Assembly (NCBI GenBank): GCA_963556145.1
Contig: OY744465.1
Span: 248,001-312,000 of the forward strand
DNA: 64,000 nt
Direction: 5' to 3'
DNA from: Hygrocybe punicea
Taxonomy: Eukaryota > Basidiomycota > Agaricomycetes > Agaricales > Hygrophoraceae
A program made the translations under genes and the position numbers. Each line of letters opens with the position of its first letter. The stretch's first letter is position 1. A model generated the notes under the pieces. It did not search any database, was not told the DNA's origin, and saw only the letters and a program-made list of their open reading frames with translations. This document shows positions 22,460-34,430 of the stretch, in pieces.

Positions 22460-24192
22460 CTAAAGTAGTCTACTGAAATCCTGTTCTTCTAGGTCTTCTG
22501 GGATTTGCCTCTTGTCCATGGCTAGAATCCAGCCTGATTGGCGTGCATCGTCCATTAAGTGTGGAGTAACTGCCTCTGGGTGGCTCACGAGAACTGCGCC
22601 AAGGGGTGAACCACCACTCTTGAGTGCTCTGTCTTCAGCGTTGATATGCTTCAAGAGGAGGGCAACAGTAGCATCATCGGAGAGAGGGAGATAATAATGA
22701 GCTGTCGTCACAATAATACTCGTGACAGCAACGATGAGGATGACTTGGAGAAGAGACAGCATCCCATATGATGTCGAGCTCTTGCGCTCATGGGCCGTAC
22801 CAGTATATTCCTGGTAGGCATACGTTAACACTTCACAACCTAGACTGAGGGCAATACAACTTACCTGCGGGCAGAAAGTCGTCCAAATTTTGATGGAGCC
22901 TTCGACAGTACCACCTGAGGAGCCCATGGCAATCTGGGAGCACTTCGCATCCCAATGGGTCTGTAGAAGTGTTCATATCAGAACTTCCGATCCAACAATC
23001 TGGCGAGCTTACTGCAATGACTTGCACCGGATCGCCGTCATCGCCATGCTTGAGCTGTGAGAGCAGTTGACCATTTCGACGCTCGAATATACGAGCAAAT
23101 CCATTGTCTCCCCCGGCCACCATGAAGGAGGCCTGTTGTAGCGTTGCCACTTGCAAAGGGTAATTATGCACGATGTTATGGGAGAATGTCTGCACACGTT
23201 CTAGAGTAGGGAACGTATACTGGTTGACTCCATCAACCAGATTGGTGACGAAAATGTACTTTGAATCGGGGCATAGAACGGCGTTTCCACTAGATATGTC
23301 AATATGGGCGGAGCCGCGGTGATAAGATCTACTCACATGCGGGTTGGTAATACCCGAGCCCACTTGATAGACCAAGGTTCAATCGTATAGCACATACTGG
23401 AATGAAGATGTCAGAAAGGGGTGATTGATGGACGATGAACCTACATCTCATGCAACTCGCAATAATATATAAGAATGCTTGAGCCATCGTCACAGAAGTC
23501 AACATTTCTAGCCATATAGGGCTTGGCTTGTATGGTCGCCAGCACAAGACTTTCCCATTCACCTGAGTTGTCATTAGTGAGCTTGAGAGGAGCAATCCGA
23601 ATTGATATGATGCTCACCCGTCCTAGAGTGCCTCCAGATATGCGGATGTCCTGCACCTACGCTAGCTATCCTGCGGTAATGAGGGTCGAAGACGATATCC
23701 TCAACCGCCCCATCATGCCCTCTAATCAACACGAGAAACGTAAACAATCCCCAGAAGTATCCATCAGCTCAACGAAACGCAAGAGATTTATGAATGGTTA
23801 CCGTTTGTCCATCTTGTCGATATATATGCAGCGATCCATCAGCACATCCAAAAACGAATCCCATTTCACTTGGCTCCCCAAAATTGATCCAAGCTGATGA
23901 TGGTATGTAAGCATTGAAATGGCAGAAGAACTGCTGCATAAGCTCGCCGGTAAGTAGGTTCCAGACGACAATTCGTGCATCATCTCCTATGTTTCATGAT
24001 GAGATCCGGTCTGGTTACGAGTCAGTGGGGCTTACCTCCGCTCAAGAGCATGCGCCCATCTGGGCTAATGGAGAGGGTACCGACAGCCTTCGTATGTGCT
24101 CTGAGAGTATGCTCTAGAGATATCTAATCACGACGTTAGATGCAAGAGCCCCTGTATCAACAATGAGTTGGTCTTACAAGGGCGTTGGACAT
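22460..24192 (-). CDS. WD40-repeat protein with C-terminal membrane segment
   Basis: Nine exons fit: 24178-24192, 24036-24123, 23802-23986, 23618-23721, 23445-23562, 23337-23396, 23013-23289, 22865-22960, 22460-22810, separated by introns of 47-80 bases with GT..AG ends. Start ATG 24192 gives MSNALISLEHTLRAHTKAVG. WD-type signatures: LSISPDGRMLLSGGDDARIV, HDGAVEDIVFDPHYRRIASV, MVAGGDNGFARIFERRNGQL, SQIAMGSSGGTVEGSIKIW. A hydrophobic helix LSLLQVILIVAVTSIIVTTA lies about 90 residues before the end, suggesting a membrane anchor. At the 23722-23801 intron the frame does not join exactly with the sites I chose; another acceptor or a one-base error is possible. WD40 propellers are interaction scaffolds; the partner is unknown. 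Confidence 0.8.
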
Positions 24193-24359
24193 TGTTTTTT
24201 CGGGCTCTGGAAGGTCTAGAATGTTATACAGGCAAGAGTATTTTCAATGCCCTGATTCATATAGGAGTGAGAAACAATAGATCTTGGAGAGAACATATCT
24301 TTGACCACTGCGCCTTCAGCGTTCAATTTTCGATGCTTCACTACACATTAATCACAACA

Positions 24360-24795
24360 ACAAGAAGACAATTGCCACTGGCAGGCAGTACCATGGTGAG
24401 CGGTGAGCAGTTGTCGTCCACAAAACTAGGGATTAATATCCTGATGCTGCTTAATCGCAACAATAAGCTTGATAATCGAAACAGGCACTACAATTATACA
24501 TTTTATCCTACATATCTACTATGCGAGACTTGGAGATGGGAGTCGGAAAGTAAGAAGAAAAGCTTTATGTAAGCAGCTACCAAATTGTTTTGTGGTGATG
24601 TATTTTGCACTTGCCAAATCCGTCACCACAAAACATCAGTGGCTTTGATTACATAAGCATTTCCACTTGTCTTCGTCTCACCATCAAGCGGTGCCGCTGC
24701 ATCGTTAGTGTAGCTCTAGTAGAATATAGTACATAGAAATTAATAGAATGACTACAAACACCTGAATGACGATGGATCTCGAATTGTCATGAGTG
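24360..24795. repeat. Copy 1 of an inverted duplicated segment
   Basis: Reverse complement of 34431-34985: both contain ACTATGCGAGACTTGGAGAT, TTTTGTGGTGATGTATTTTG and AGTGGCTTTGATTACATAAG. Copy 1 continues into GAGTGGCTCGGTCAGGCATC, which in copy 2 is split by the LTR element at 32682-34430. It has no supported gene. Confidence 0.85.
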
Positions 24796-25014
24796 GCTCG
24801 GTCAGGCATCACAAAGAACGACGGCAAGTTATTGTTATTCCAGGGGACTATGCTAACAGCACTTCGATACAGGCACTTCGATACAGCGATGCTAGCAACT
24901 TTGCAGGGGATACAGTATGATTATATAGGTGAGCGTCATAACAGGTTCAAGCCTTCCGAAAGCCTTCGCACGACCTCTTATTGCCACAAAGCCCATTTAC
25001 TCATATTTCCTGCC

Positions 25015-25541
25015 CTAGGATGAGCCAATGTCTTCAATAATGATGCGTTCACTTACCCTGTTCAGGGGTTTCATTACTACTGTGTCTTTATCCCATTGGT
25101 GGAAAATAGCATGGCATAGCGGATGCCAATCAGGGATCACGGTCAGCTGTTCCTCCAACTCTGCCATCCAAATACTTGCTCCAAAATCTGGCAACGTTCG
25201 GAACGGATCAAGGAGGGTACTTTCCAATGGTAAGAATTTGTGAACGACTAGGAAGAAATACTCTGTGAACTGATCCTGCTGCACCGGGCACTGTACTGAG
25301 AATATTTGTCTGATTACGGCGGGTACGAGCATATTGCTTTGCAGATTTTTGATAAAGATGGTACTATCATGTTTTGAAGCATGAGCAATCGCATACTTGA
25401 GGCCATGAACGGTATGGCGTATATGGGGAAATACTCTACGAGGCGTGCACCATTGGGTGATTCTGGCGTGCAGCCCTCATGAGATGGACACAAGGGCGTG
25501 ATGTACATCGTCTTCAAGAAGCTTGAGTTTTTTCCATTCAA
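25015..25541 (-). pseudogene. Conserved unknown gene fragment with frameshift
   Basis: Two overlapping minus-strand frames read as one protein: SPNGARLVEYFPIYAIPFMA and MRLLMLQNMIVPSLSKI, then after a frame change near 25350 FFLVVHKFLPLESTLLDPFR, TLPDFGASIWMAELEEQLTV and WHPLCHAIFHQWDKDTVVM. The second part looks strongly conserved in character, but I cannot name the family. Treated as a broken gene. Confidence 0.4.
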
Positions 25542-25559
25542 TATCCTCGTGTGCTGTTG

Positions 25560-26250
25560 TGACCATCAGGAAATTGAACATGAAATGAGAAAGTCTTATA
25601 AGACCTGATCTGATACATCATAAGTAACATCCAGTATCACTATGATGACAGCCAGGTCAACTCAGATAATTTATGGTTACCTAGATGAAAATACATCACA
25701 TCAAGCATATTGATGTCAATGTAGCATTAGTTGCCAACAATGTCTTGACTACTAACTCTGGTATTCATTGGTAACCAATGATATTAGAATATCTGTTATT
25801 GAGTAAGGAGGGGAAAAAATTCTGCCTTTTAACCATTGTCTTTCTCATTCACTTATCTTATAATGGTCTCATGTTAAATCTTCTTGGAATTTATCTGATG
25901 TTATCTCAAGGTCTCAGAATTAATTTTATCTAATCTTATCTCAAGGTCTTGGAAGTTTATCTTATCTCACTTATTGTCTTATTGTCCAATTTGAATGCTT
26001 AATATAAGTGTAAGGATGAAAAATTGAGACATGAACAAGATTTTGTATTTTGTTCAACCCACAGGTGTGCAGCCAAATAGTGCCAACATATGTGTACATA
26101 TTTATACAGACTCCAGGTACAAGAAAGATAGTTACTTGCCAATGGAATGCCAAATCTTAACAGTGTGACCATGCATAGATTTTAATATATCACCACATAC
26201 AAAATAATTCCAGTCATGCAATACCTCTGAGAAGAATTCACCATCTTAAC
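25560..26250. other. AT-rich stretch flanking the Tnp2 gene
   Basis: No gene seen. Repeated TTATCTTATCTCAAGGTCT-like words around 25850-25990 may be subterminal repeats of a CACTA-type element. Confidence 0.4.
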
Positions 26251-26462
26251 ATCAGAATTTCATGACATGATCTTAGAATATCAATGTGATAGCTACAGGA
26301 ATAGTGTGACAATATTGTTATCAGAATTACATGACTTTATCTTAAAATATCAATGTGATAGCTACAGGAATAGTGTGACAATATTGTTATCAGAATTACA
26401 TGACTTGATCTTAAAATATCAATGTGATAGCTACAGGAATAGTATGACAATATCATTATCAG
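26251..26462. repeat. Three tandem copies of a 69-bp unit
   Basis: Unit begins ATCAGAATTACATGACTTTA and contains ATCAATGTGATAGCTACAGG and AATAGTGTGACAATATTGTT. Three copies in a row, immediately downstream of the Tnp2 coding end. CACTA elements often carry subterminal repeats, so this may be the element end; terminal inverted repeats were not identified. Confidence 0.8.
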
Positions 26463-26515
26463 AGTTCTAAATTGTGATAAGCTTATATATCACTAGATCA
26501 CATGATATCGGTCAG

Positions 26516-29438
26516 CTATCTGTTGATAAGATCTGTCTGGAAATCCCTGTATCTCCACGTTTTCCTGATGACAGGACCAGTATCGTCAAGCTTCAGAGAA
26601 CGAATGTCCTCCATCAAAGTTCCGCGAGAATCCTCACCCCAGCACGTTGTGAGCAGAGGTGTCAATGTCTTGAGAACTTTGGGGCAACTTGGCCTTTGCA
26701 GAAAAGCCTTGATGTTGGATGCCGCGCAGAATGTTTCCAGCATGGTCCTTTCCAGTTGGCCTTCGAGAGCAGTGAGTTCAAATGCCAAATACTATCTGGG
26801 TCATCGCTCACCTAGTTTGTTGTTCGTGTTATATTGCTGCAGAAGTCCAATGATCCTTTCAAATGGGAAAGTCCACCAGCCATGCATTGGCCCAAAGTAC
26901 AAAAGTTGAGGACCCAGATGCATTGCAGCATGATGGTTAGGACGAAGTTTCATCTCCGGAAACATGTCAAGCAAACTCTGGAGGTATGCATGCATGTTCC
27001 TCATGTAGTTGTTGACATGCACTTGAGAGGTCTTGTGTGACGTCGCCCAGTGGATAGCCGTTGCAAGGAGAAGAGTACTCTGGAGGATTTGATCAGAGGT
27101 GATCTTTCTCCTCTTCCTGTAGTTGTCATCCGACAACATCTGTACCAGGGACATGGGTAGGTCAAACTCGATGCATGATCGCCACTGGTCTGCCTTGAGT
27201 TTACCATGTTTTGGCTCACCGAGGTTGGATGGTGGGGCAACGTGCCATGATGGTCGCATGGTTTCAGCAATGTGCTTTCTCACTTGAGTAATTTCGTCTT
27301 TTGTCAGGTGTGCATCCTTATATCCTCTGTGGCTCGTCTTGTCACTAACGTAGTGAGCCAGACTGGGCAGACTGGGCAAACCATTGTCTTCTCCAAGCGA
27401 TCTTGACTCCGGAGCCAACTGGACATTATTGCTGTCAACATCTCCTGATAGTATTATTGATATCATATCTTTCTTGGTGCTCTGCTCTGGTATTCTCATA
27501 CCCCTCTCATTGCACCAAGCATGCAGCACGTCGACCTTCAACTTACGAAGCTGGCTGGCAGTCAGATGCGATGAAAGTTTTGGTCGGGCTCCTTCTAACT
27601 CAATCTGCACTTGTGTGTCGTTCTGCTCTTCTTTTGTGTTTCTGACGGGTGTGCTGATGCCAAGCACAATACAGTGGTGGAACTGTACCAGACCGAGGAA
27701 TAGATTATGCATGCCATCAACTATGACGTGTCGCGTAGAGTCCCAGTATGGCAATTGCAGCAATTCTGACCATTGGACGCCATATTTACTAAAGATCTTT
27801 TGCTTTTTTTGCTTCGTTCTTGCACTTTGCCATTTCAGCAACTGTTCCAGGTGAGTCCTATGATTGCATATTTCCCAGGACGTCCAATCAATGTTGTTGA
27901 TGTCCGATTTCCGTGTCATACAGAATGAGCAGAAGTATTCGGCGGGCCGTGCCACACACCCATTAACTTTCTTGGAAGCCTGCAGGTCGTTGACAGATTC
28001 GGATATCGTGCACTGCGCCAAACACCCTCTTGCATATTTGTGCGTTCTTGTGAACCAAGTTCCTTGTGACCAGGATATAATAAGTTTTGAAACGATTGGT
28101 TGTAACAGGTGATTGATTTGTTCACGAGATGGCTCTCTCGGACCAGGGATAATCCCGACGATGAAGAGATTTTCTGACTTGTACCGAAGATTAGGTGGGA
28201 GATTCAAGCATGCCATGACAATTGAGCCCACAGATGCAGATTTGCCAGCGGCCTTGTTCTGGTAGGGATTAAACCAATCTACACACAGGCTCCAGGCTAA
28301 TCGTAGTTCCCCATTCCTCGTTTCACACATGAAAGGCTTATCGTCGGGACCTTTGAGGGTGCATATGAATGCGCCATCCTGTACGTCGCGAAGCTCGTCG
28401 GCTTCTTGCCAATGTTTCTGCGATTCTAAAGCATCTTCAATCCCTGGACGGCTAAGTAGATTCCCAACGAAGGCATCGAAGTCTTGCATTATGAATGGTT
28501 TAATTGGGACCCTGATACTCTCGCCCTCCTTCATGTGTTGGGTCGTCAACCTCGCACGACAAGGTTGGCTGCGCTCCGTGGCTTTGTAATTGCAACGTGG
28601 TGGGTACACCAGTACACCACCCTTCATTTCCGGTTCATACAGTGCAAAGCATTTGGGACAGGTAGCATAGGTTATTGTTTTTGCCTCCAGGTCAAACTGT
28701 TTCCGGACTGTGCATATATCTCCTGGAAAAAACTTCAAGAGATATTTCTCGTGGTGTTAAATTTTCCTTTGAACTACACCAAGCAGCCTCCACCATCACT
28801 TTCAAGATGCCAAGCGATACATTGCTCCACGTGTGAGAAAGGTGACCGAATACATTCAAGATGAGGACGAGGAACATTGCGATCACCAGGATTGGATTCA
28901 CATGAGTGAGAGGGTGATTGAAGAATTTGTCTGCAGGGGTAGTAAATGAGAGCTTCAGTCATGATGATTGTGATTAAGGTGCATACCTGTGTCAAAGGTC
29001 ACATCTGATTTATGTTGTGCAGCTTCCATCTGTAGTGCCTTTCCCAAGTTCATAAATCCCTTGAATGCAAGGGGAGGTATCATGGGAAGGCTCCTGCCCT
29101 TCTCATTCTCCAACATAGATTTACCAGGTGTTTCCTGTGACGAAGGGCCATGGGACACGAGACCTGAATTATGTTGGTATGAGGACTGGACTCCCAGGTC
29201 GTCCCTAAGTGTCATCTTGAATACTTCACGTACTAGGGCGTCCTCTATGTCGGTAGAATCCTGAATTGTGACAGGTTGGGAGGTCTACCAAGAGATGATC
29301 ATAATGTACCAGTAAACGAGACTTATTTGACGTTCTACCCACTGCAGCATGCGCATTATATTCATGCCTTCGCTTTTCATTAAAATCAACTGGCTTTCCG
29401 CCAGGTCCACAGATTGAGCAAGTACACAAGCAACTCAT
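26516..29438 (-). CDS. Tnp2-type (CACTA superfamily) transposase, probably frameshifted
   Basis: Exon 1 29310-29438 begins MSCLCTCSICGPGGKPVDFN, a Cys/His-rich N-terminus. An intron 29261-29309 follows. Exon 2 is 28987-29260. An intron 28931-28986 follows. Exon 3 from 28930 reads DKFFNHPLTHVNPIL. The long frame continues to 26812 with YATCPKCFALYEPEM, FCSFCMTRKSDINNIDW, DGMHNLFLGLVQFH, and HAAMHLGPQLLYFGPMHGWW. An intron 26761-26811 is followed by the last exon, 26516-26760 (QLERTMLETFCAASNIKAFL). Near 28738 the exon 3 frame and the long frame differ by one base and the long frame there starts at a non-ATG codon, so a frameshift or an unseen splice must be assumed. Spliced, about 850 residues. 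The enzyme would cut and paste a CACTA-type element; the 69-bp repeats next door fit a subterminal region. Confidence 0.7.
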
Positions 29439-29607
29439 GAATATTGGAAAAGATCAAGTTGCGATTGGTTATATAGTGACAAACTGTGCTTGACAATGGA
29501 GTTACAAGAGCAAGGATAGTACAAGATAATAGTACAAGATAATAGTACAAGAAGAATTATAATACTAGGTGAGCTTTGAAAAATTAACAGCATGAGCGGT
29601 TGATATC

Positions 29608-31260
29608 CTAGAGGCGACTACAATTGAAGGAAATGTACACCGAGTGTTTGGGGAAAGCACATCCTTGTCTCACCAAATCCACGAATCTTTTCAAGCTTGA
29701 TAGCCGGTCTGAGCCATATGAGCCATTATATAATGTGACAACATCCAGTTCAGGAAACAAGGATATCCATTGGAGGCAACCAGTCTGTGGAAAGGAATGG
29801 AGGTCCGCGATCACAACGGGTTGCCAAGAAACTAACTCACCAGGACGTCATTGTCAAACTCGAAGTCATCGTTTGAGAACAATAAGATCCTCAAGCGGCC
29901 CAGCAAAGCTTTGAAACCGACTTGCTGGATGTCAAAACTGAGCACGGATGTGGCTGCATCAACAGGAAGGGTAATGGATAATTCATTGAGCTGGTCGCAT
30001 GCTGGATGTTCAAGAAGGTTGTTGACCGACTCGAAGGTAAGTCCATCAGGACTGGGGTAAATTGTCAGCCATTCAAGTTCAGGCGGAGGGGAGAGACAGG
30101 TTAATAACAGCTCAAGGACGTGAGGCGGACCGGATAAATCACGAAGATCCAATAAAAACAGCCAAGGTGACAACGTAACATTGTCAGTTTGGGATATTTC
30201 CGGTGGTGTGATGTGTAGTTGCTGGACACGAATGTGACGGGACAGGAAGGCCACGATCAACACCATTGGCGCATCGCTGGAGACATTGAATCTGACAAGA
30301 GTTGGGATATTGATCTGTCGTAGGAATTGTTGCCAATGATTGGACCACATCTTGAGCGATGAGACATCCAACGCAGTCAAGTTGGTCGCATTGAGGACGG
30401 TGATAGTCCATGGCCTGAACTGACTCATCAGGAGGCCCATAGACATCCGGAGCGTGCTGAAATAAAACGGGCACTGATTTTTTGAGATCCAACTATTTGG
30501 CGTCATGCGAGGAACATTGACAAGTGGGAATTCGGTGGGTGCACCTGGAAAAGAGACAGATAGATCCTGGCATCCTCTCACATTCTGCAACACGGCCAAG
30601 CTTGCCTCGATAAGGTGGAAGGGAAGAGAAATTGAAAGATAGCGAGTGAAAATCGAGGAATGGCATGTTTCGAAGAAAGCTCTGATGCAGTTGGTTTGTG
30701 CATCGGCAACAGACTGGAGTGATGAGAACTGTAGGAAAACGCTGTCCAGTTTCTTGAAATAGCGAGACCGACGCCAAACATGCAGGGCTGTGAATTGTGG
30801 AAGTGTCATGATCGTAAGAATGGCAAATCCTCCTGGAAATTTGAGGCCATGGCGTTTAAAGTACGATGCAGCGAAGATCTCGCAGAACAAATGGGAGATG
30901 GTCATCAGTCGGTGGAGGGTTGCATCATCAACGAATTCGCCGACCATCAAACAGAGTTCTACCGGTAACAAGGGAGTTTTTGGTGTGGAAGAGTCAATAA
31001 GCTATAAAGATGTCCTTCGATAAATATGTCCAGTAGGACCAATGAGATTGCTAATCTCACTGCAATCTTCTTAGACAGGCGGTTGTCGTCTACATCCTCA
31101 CAAGCCTTTCGCTTCAAGTTTCTAGACAGTGCAACCTGACGATCTGATGACGTTTTCTTTGCGGGACGCCCATCACCACAGATATCCTCCGTCACATTGT
31201 GTGGGCGTTTTTTCTGAATTGATGTTTGAGTGTCAATAACATCTTTCGAATCATGTACAT
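29608..31260 (-). CDS. F-box-like protein with leucine-rich C-terminal region
   Basis: Main exon reads to 29841, then intron 29785-29840 (56 bases), then last exon 29608-29784, which joins in phase as NDVL|TGCLQWISLFPELDVVTL. The F-box-like segment is LPVELCLMVGEFVDDATLHR followed by LMTISHLFCEIF. The remaining 330 residues show repeated leucine/strand patterns typical of fungal F-box LRR proteins. The codon at 30971 is TTG, not ATG. An intron of 66 bases (about 31008-30943 region, acceptor TATAG) joins an upstream exon with NVTEDICGDGRPAKKTSS and NLKRKACEDVDDNRLSKKIA. The first exon and true start lie upstream in a tandemly duplicated block and were not fixed. Likely an SCF ubiquitin-ligase adaptor by family. 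Confidence 0.65.
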
Positions 31261-32355
31261 ACCGGAAAGACCAATGAGATGGGTAGTGAAGGGTAGTCTG
31301 AACCTTCACAAGCCTTTCGCTTCAAGCTTCCAGACAGTGCAACCTGACGACCTGATGAATGTTGACGGAGGGTAGGTCTTGGCGTACTCACTGATGTATG
31401 ATGGTGTAGAGGGTCCTCGACCCTCTGAGGCCGTAACATTGATATCTAGCGAATCCGCTCGAACCCGACGTCTCTAGCAATCTACGCTCGAACCCAACGC
31501 AACCCGACGCAACCCGATGCATACCGACTAGCACGGCCGCTCACGTACCTGGTCGGTCTATCTCCTAAACTCACGGAACTTCAAATATCAAAGATAGATC
31601 TCATCGGACTGGGATCCCGACATCGGACTTGCCTTATTCACGCCTAGCATCTCCCTTATGGGGATATAGTAAAGTATATTGCATCTTTTACGGTTTTTAT
31701 ATCTTCCACCCATTTTCCCTGTCATCGTCGCCTCGCAACGCTCTTCCTACTTCCCCATTTTTATTCTCCTTTGTTTCCTCTCATTGGCCAAGGACTCTCG
31801 TCCGAATCTAGGTACAGAAATTTGTAGTATAAAAACGGTGCCCAAGCGCCGTCTCAAAATAAGAAACCAGTTCCCCCATTTCCTCTCTCTGAGAATTAGT
31901 CTCTCAGTAAAATCCATCGCACACATTGCTCGTCGGATTCCTCGACGCTCTCCCCATCGTTCTACCACCTTTATCTCTACGTCCCTCGTCACCCGACACC
32001 CGACCCGCCGTACCCGACATCGTCGGCTTCGTCGGCTTCGACCGGTCTCGATAGATTTCAGTAGTTTACTCGGCGGCTTCTTACCATTTATATCCTATCA
32101 TTTTACTGAAGCTTGTTAGACTATTCCTAGTCACTTCTACGCTGACCCCCACAGGCTTAGGATTATTATTCCACAGCCACCCCGACCTCGCCTTTACAAT
32201 GGCCAGATGGCTCCCCTGAGTTATCTGACCGAGCATATGACGTTTTCTTTGTGGGATGCCCATCACCACACAAATCTTCCGTCACTTTGCATTTGCATTT
32301 ATTCTAAGCTGATGTTGAGTGTCATCAATCACATATTTCAACTCATCTACATACC
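31030..32355. repeat. Tandem duplication upstream of the F-box gene
   Basis: Segment about 31035-31260 recurs at about 31263-31358 continued at 32237-32355. Shared words: CACAAGCCTTTCGCTTCAAG, AGACAGTGCAACCTGACGA, TGACGTTTTCTTTG. The second copy is interrupted at 31359-32236. Confidence 0.75.
31359..32236 (+). mobile_element. Solo-LTR-like insertion, 878 bp
   Basis: Comparison with the uninterrupted sister copy shows a precise insertion flanked by ATGA (31355-31358 and 32237-32240). It begins ATGTTGACGGAGGGTAGG and ends CTGACCGAGCAT, so it is TG..CA-like one base in. A TATAAAA box lies at 31828-31834, followed by a long untranslated-looking stretch. No coding gene. Best read as a solo LTR left by recombination. 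Confidence 0.6.
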
Positions 32356-32359
32356 GAAG

Positions 32360-32681
32360 GCCTGAAAGCACGCAACGATAGAAAGGACTGGTAAGATAGG
32401 CAATTCTGAGTGAGGAGTGTGAGGAGTGCAACAATTGTTTCAAGGCTTGGAGGGAGAAGTCGGCTGAGAGAGGATCCCATTCTGAGTTATGCGATATGTA
32501 TTGCTGAATTCACGGCAGATACAGCCTTATATACACTCATAGCCAATATCATCATAGGCCCAATGATGAGCAACCAATTGTGAAACCTGTTGTCCTGATC
32601 AGAATGAGTCGCTTCAAACAACAGATAGAGGAATAACAATAATAACTTGCTGTCGTTCTTTGTGATGCCTGACCGAGCCGC
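32360..32681. other. Intergenic stretch leading into the inverted duplication
   Basis: No supported gene. Its right end (GTTATT..TCTTTGTGATGCCTGACCGAGC, from about 32630) matches 24798-24845 in reverse orientation. Confidence 0.45.
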
Positions 32682-32837
32682 TGGAGTAGTTGTGCCTGGT
32701 CCATCACGTGACTTAGGTCTCACGGTTGGATCCCTTATGTAGGATTTCCTGTCTTAGTCTTAGTCTATCTCACGATATCCTATCCAATTCCGTCGTGACT
32801 TCCCCATTCGTGTGTGAGCAGCCTCGGACCCACTCCA
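32682..32837 (+). repeat. LTR-1 left LTR (156 bp)
   Basis: Contains GTTGTGCCTGG and the palindrome TCACGTGA, both shared with the LTRs of LTR-2 and LTR-3. Confidence 0.9.
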
Positions 32838-32840
32838 TTG

Positions 32841-32865
32841 TGGTGATGAGAGCGCGATTCGAGCC
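32841..32865 (+). other. Primer binding site of LTR-1
   Basis: TGGTGATGAGAGCGCGATTC and five more bases read as the complement of a tRNA 3' end (CCA, acceptor strand, T-stem and a TCGAAT T-loop). The first 12 bases are the same in LTR-2 and LTR-3. The tRNA species was not identified. Confidence 0.75.
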
Positions 32866-34237
32866 ATGCCACCAGAGACCACCACACTCCACTCGCACAG
32901 AAATTTTTTGACAGATCCAGTGATTTTTCGAGAACAGAGAACCCCCCCGAGACCCCACCCGCGTGATTCCCCGCAGCACCCCCATGAAAAACCCCACAGA
33001 AGACAATCTCCGAAAGCCCCAGTACCTCGTTCGCATCCTGCTACACGCCCCGCGACCACCCTCACGACTTTTCGCCCATCTTCACCATTCCGCACAGCCA
33101 CCTCGTGCAGCCACATCACCAACTGCATCCACCAAGAATCTGCCCACCCATGCGCACCCACAGCACCCCACCCTCGTTAAAACACCCCCAAGAGGTTGCC
33201 GAGCCGGATGACGTATCCAACAACGCCGTCGCGCAGCCAGGCGCGCCCTCGATATCACCGTCCCCATGTTCGACTCACCATTTTTCATTCAGACGCCCAC
33301 AGGTTCCCTACTGGACACACAGATGCTCGAAAACCCCATGCATTCATACAGCAGCCCCACAAGCCACTCCATCACTTACCCCGTCTTCAGCATCTCTGTT
33401 TTCACGCCCACCCATCCATTGCCACGTCGCCCAACCGCCACGTCACCAAGTCGACTGGCGCACCTCGCCTGTGTCGGTACCTTCTTCCTTGATCCCATGG
33501 GCCCAGCACAACACGCCCGCGCCAACTTTCTCGCGTGTAGAGCACTAGCACGGCTGCAACAGCCCATGCCTACGCGAATGACGCGTCTGGCCCCACCCAG
33601 CACAACTCGACGACATACAACCCAACCACGCGCCCACAACCTCCACGCTGACTCGTTTCACGGCCCCATACGCCCTTTCCCAACGCGATCAAATGCCCCC
33701 AGGCAGGAACCGGGCAGCAAAGTCGCCCCAACGCGAACGGTACACCCCGCCCCTCCATACCCCGTTTATACACACACGGCCCCACGTTCCACACCATCAC
33801 GAGTCCACACACCACCACAACGGCCCATCCCCGCGATACGACGACCCCCAACCGCGTACTCAACGACGCGAATCCATCCGCCCCACCCCATGGCCATGGC
33901 CCCACCCACGCGACGTACCACAACGGCTGTACCCCAAGTGTTCGCGTTCGCGGCCTCGCCCACGCATCATATGGTGGCCCCACATCCCCTCGCGTCGACC
34001 CATGCCCAAGGATTCACCCCTTGGCCCCGCGCCATGCCGTGCCGCTTCCTTTTCCACATTCTACCAGTATTTCCCCACCTTTTTTTCACCATGATCCACC
34101 ATTGTTAGATCCATCTGGAGTAGACTAGTCCACACCTTCTCCTTTTCTTCATGCTCTTCCTGTTCTCCTTACATTTTCTGCTTTTCTTCCAACCCTTTCA
34201 GTTTCCTTCTGCCCTTTTGGTTTTGTTTGTCTCTTGC

Positions 34238-34257
34238 TAGTGACGAGGGCGTCACTA
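34238..34257 (+). other. Hairpin beside the polypurine tract of LTR-1
   Basis: TAGTGAC / GTCACTA stem around GAGGGC, 17 bases before the right LTR. LTR-2 has TAGCGAC / GTCGCTA and LTR-3 GGTGAC / GTCACC at the same place. Confidence 0.7.
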
Positions 34258-34274
34258 CAGAGAAGGGGGGCACT

Positions 34275-34430
34275 TGGAGTAGTTGTGCCTGGTCCATCAC
34301 GTGACTTAGGTCTCACGGTTGGATCCCTTATGTAGGATTTCCTGTCTTAGTCTTAGTCTATCTCACAATATCCTATCCGATTCCGTTGTGACTTCCCCAT
34401 TCGTGTGTGAGCAGCCTCGGACCCACTCCA
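34275..34430 (+). repeat. LTR-1 right LTR (156 bp)
   Basis: Same length as the left LTR, three substitutions. Followed directly by CCGC. Confidence 0.9.

Larger units (their letters stand above)
32682..34430 (+). mobile_element. LTR-1: non-autonomous short-LTR retroelement, 1749 bp
   Basis: Two 156-bp LTRs (TGGAGTAG..CACTCCA) enclose a 1.4-kb C-rich interior without gag or pol. Direct flank CCGC on both sides (32678-32681, 34431-34434). A tRNA-type primer site (TGGTGATGAGAGCGCGATTC) begins at 32841, three bases after the left LTR. A polypurine tract GAGAAGGGGGGCACT abuts the right LTR. The interior holds quasi-repeats with CACGT and long Pro/His-rich frames that are composition artefacts. 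The LTRs differ at three positions, so the insertion is recent. It was inserted into copy 2 of the duplicated segment whose empty form survives near 24795. Confidence 0.9.

Noticed and set aside
26486..26500. CACTAGATC as a CACTA terminus beside Tnp2
   Set aside because: No matching inverted terminus or 3-bp target duplication was found on the other side.
32866..34108. Pro/His/Arg-rich open frames inside LTR-1 (and similar ones in LTR-2 and LTR-3)
   Set aside because: GC-skewed quasi-repeats lack stops on both strands; no gag, protease, reverse transcriptase or integrase motif is present.
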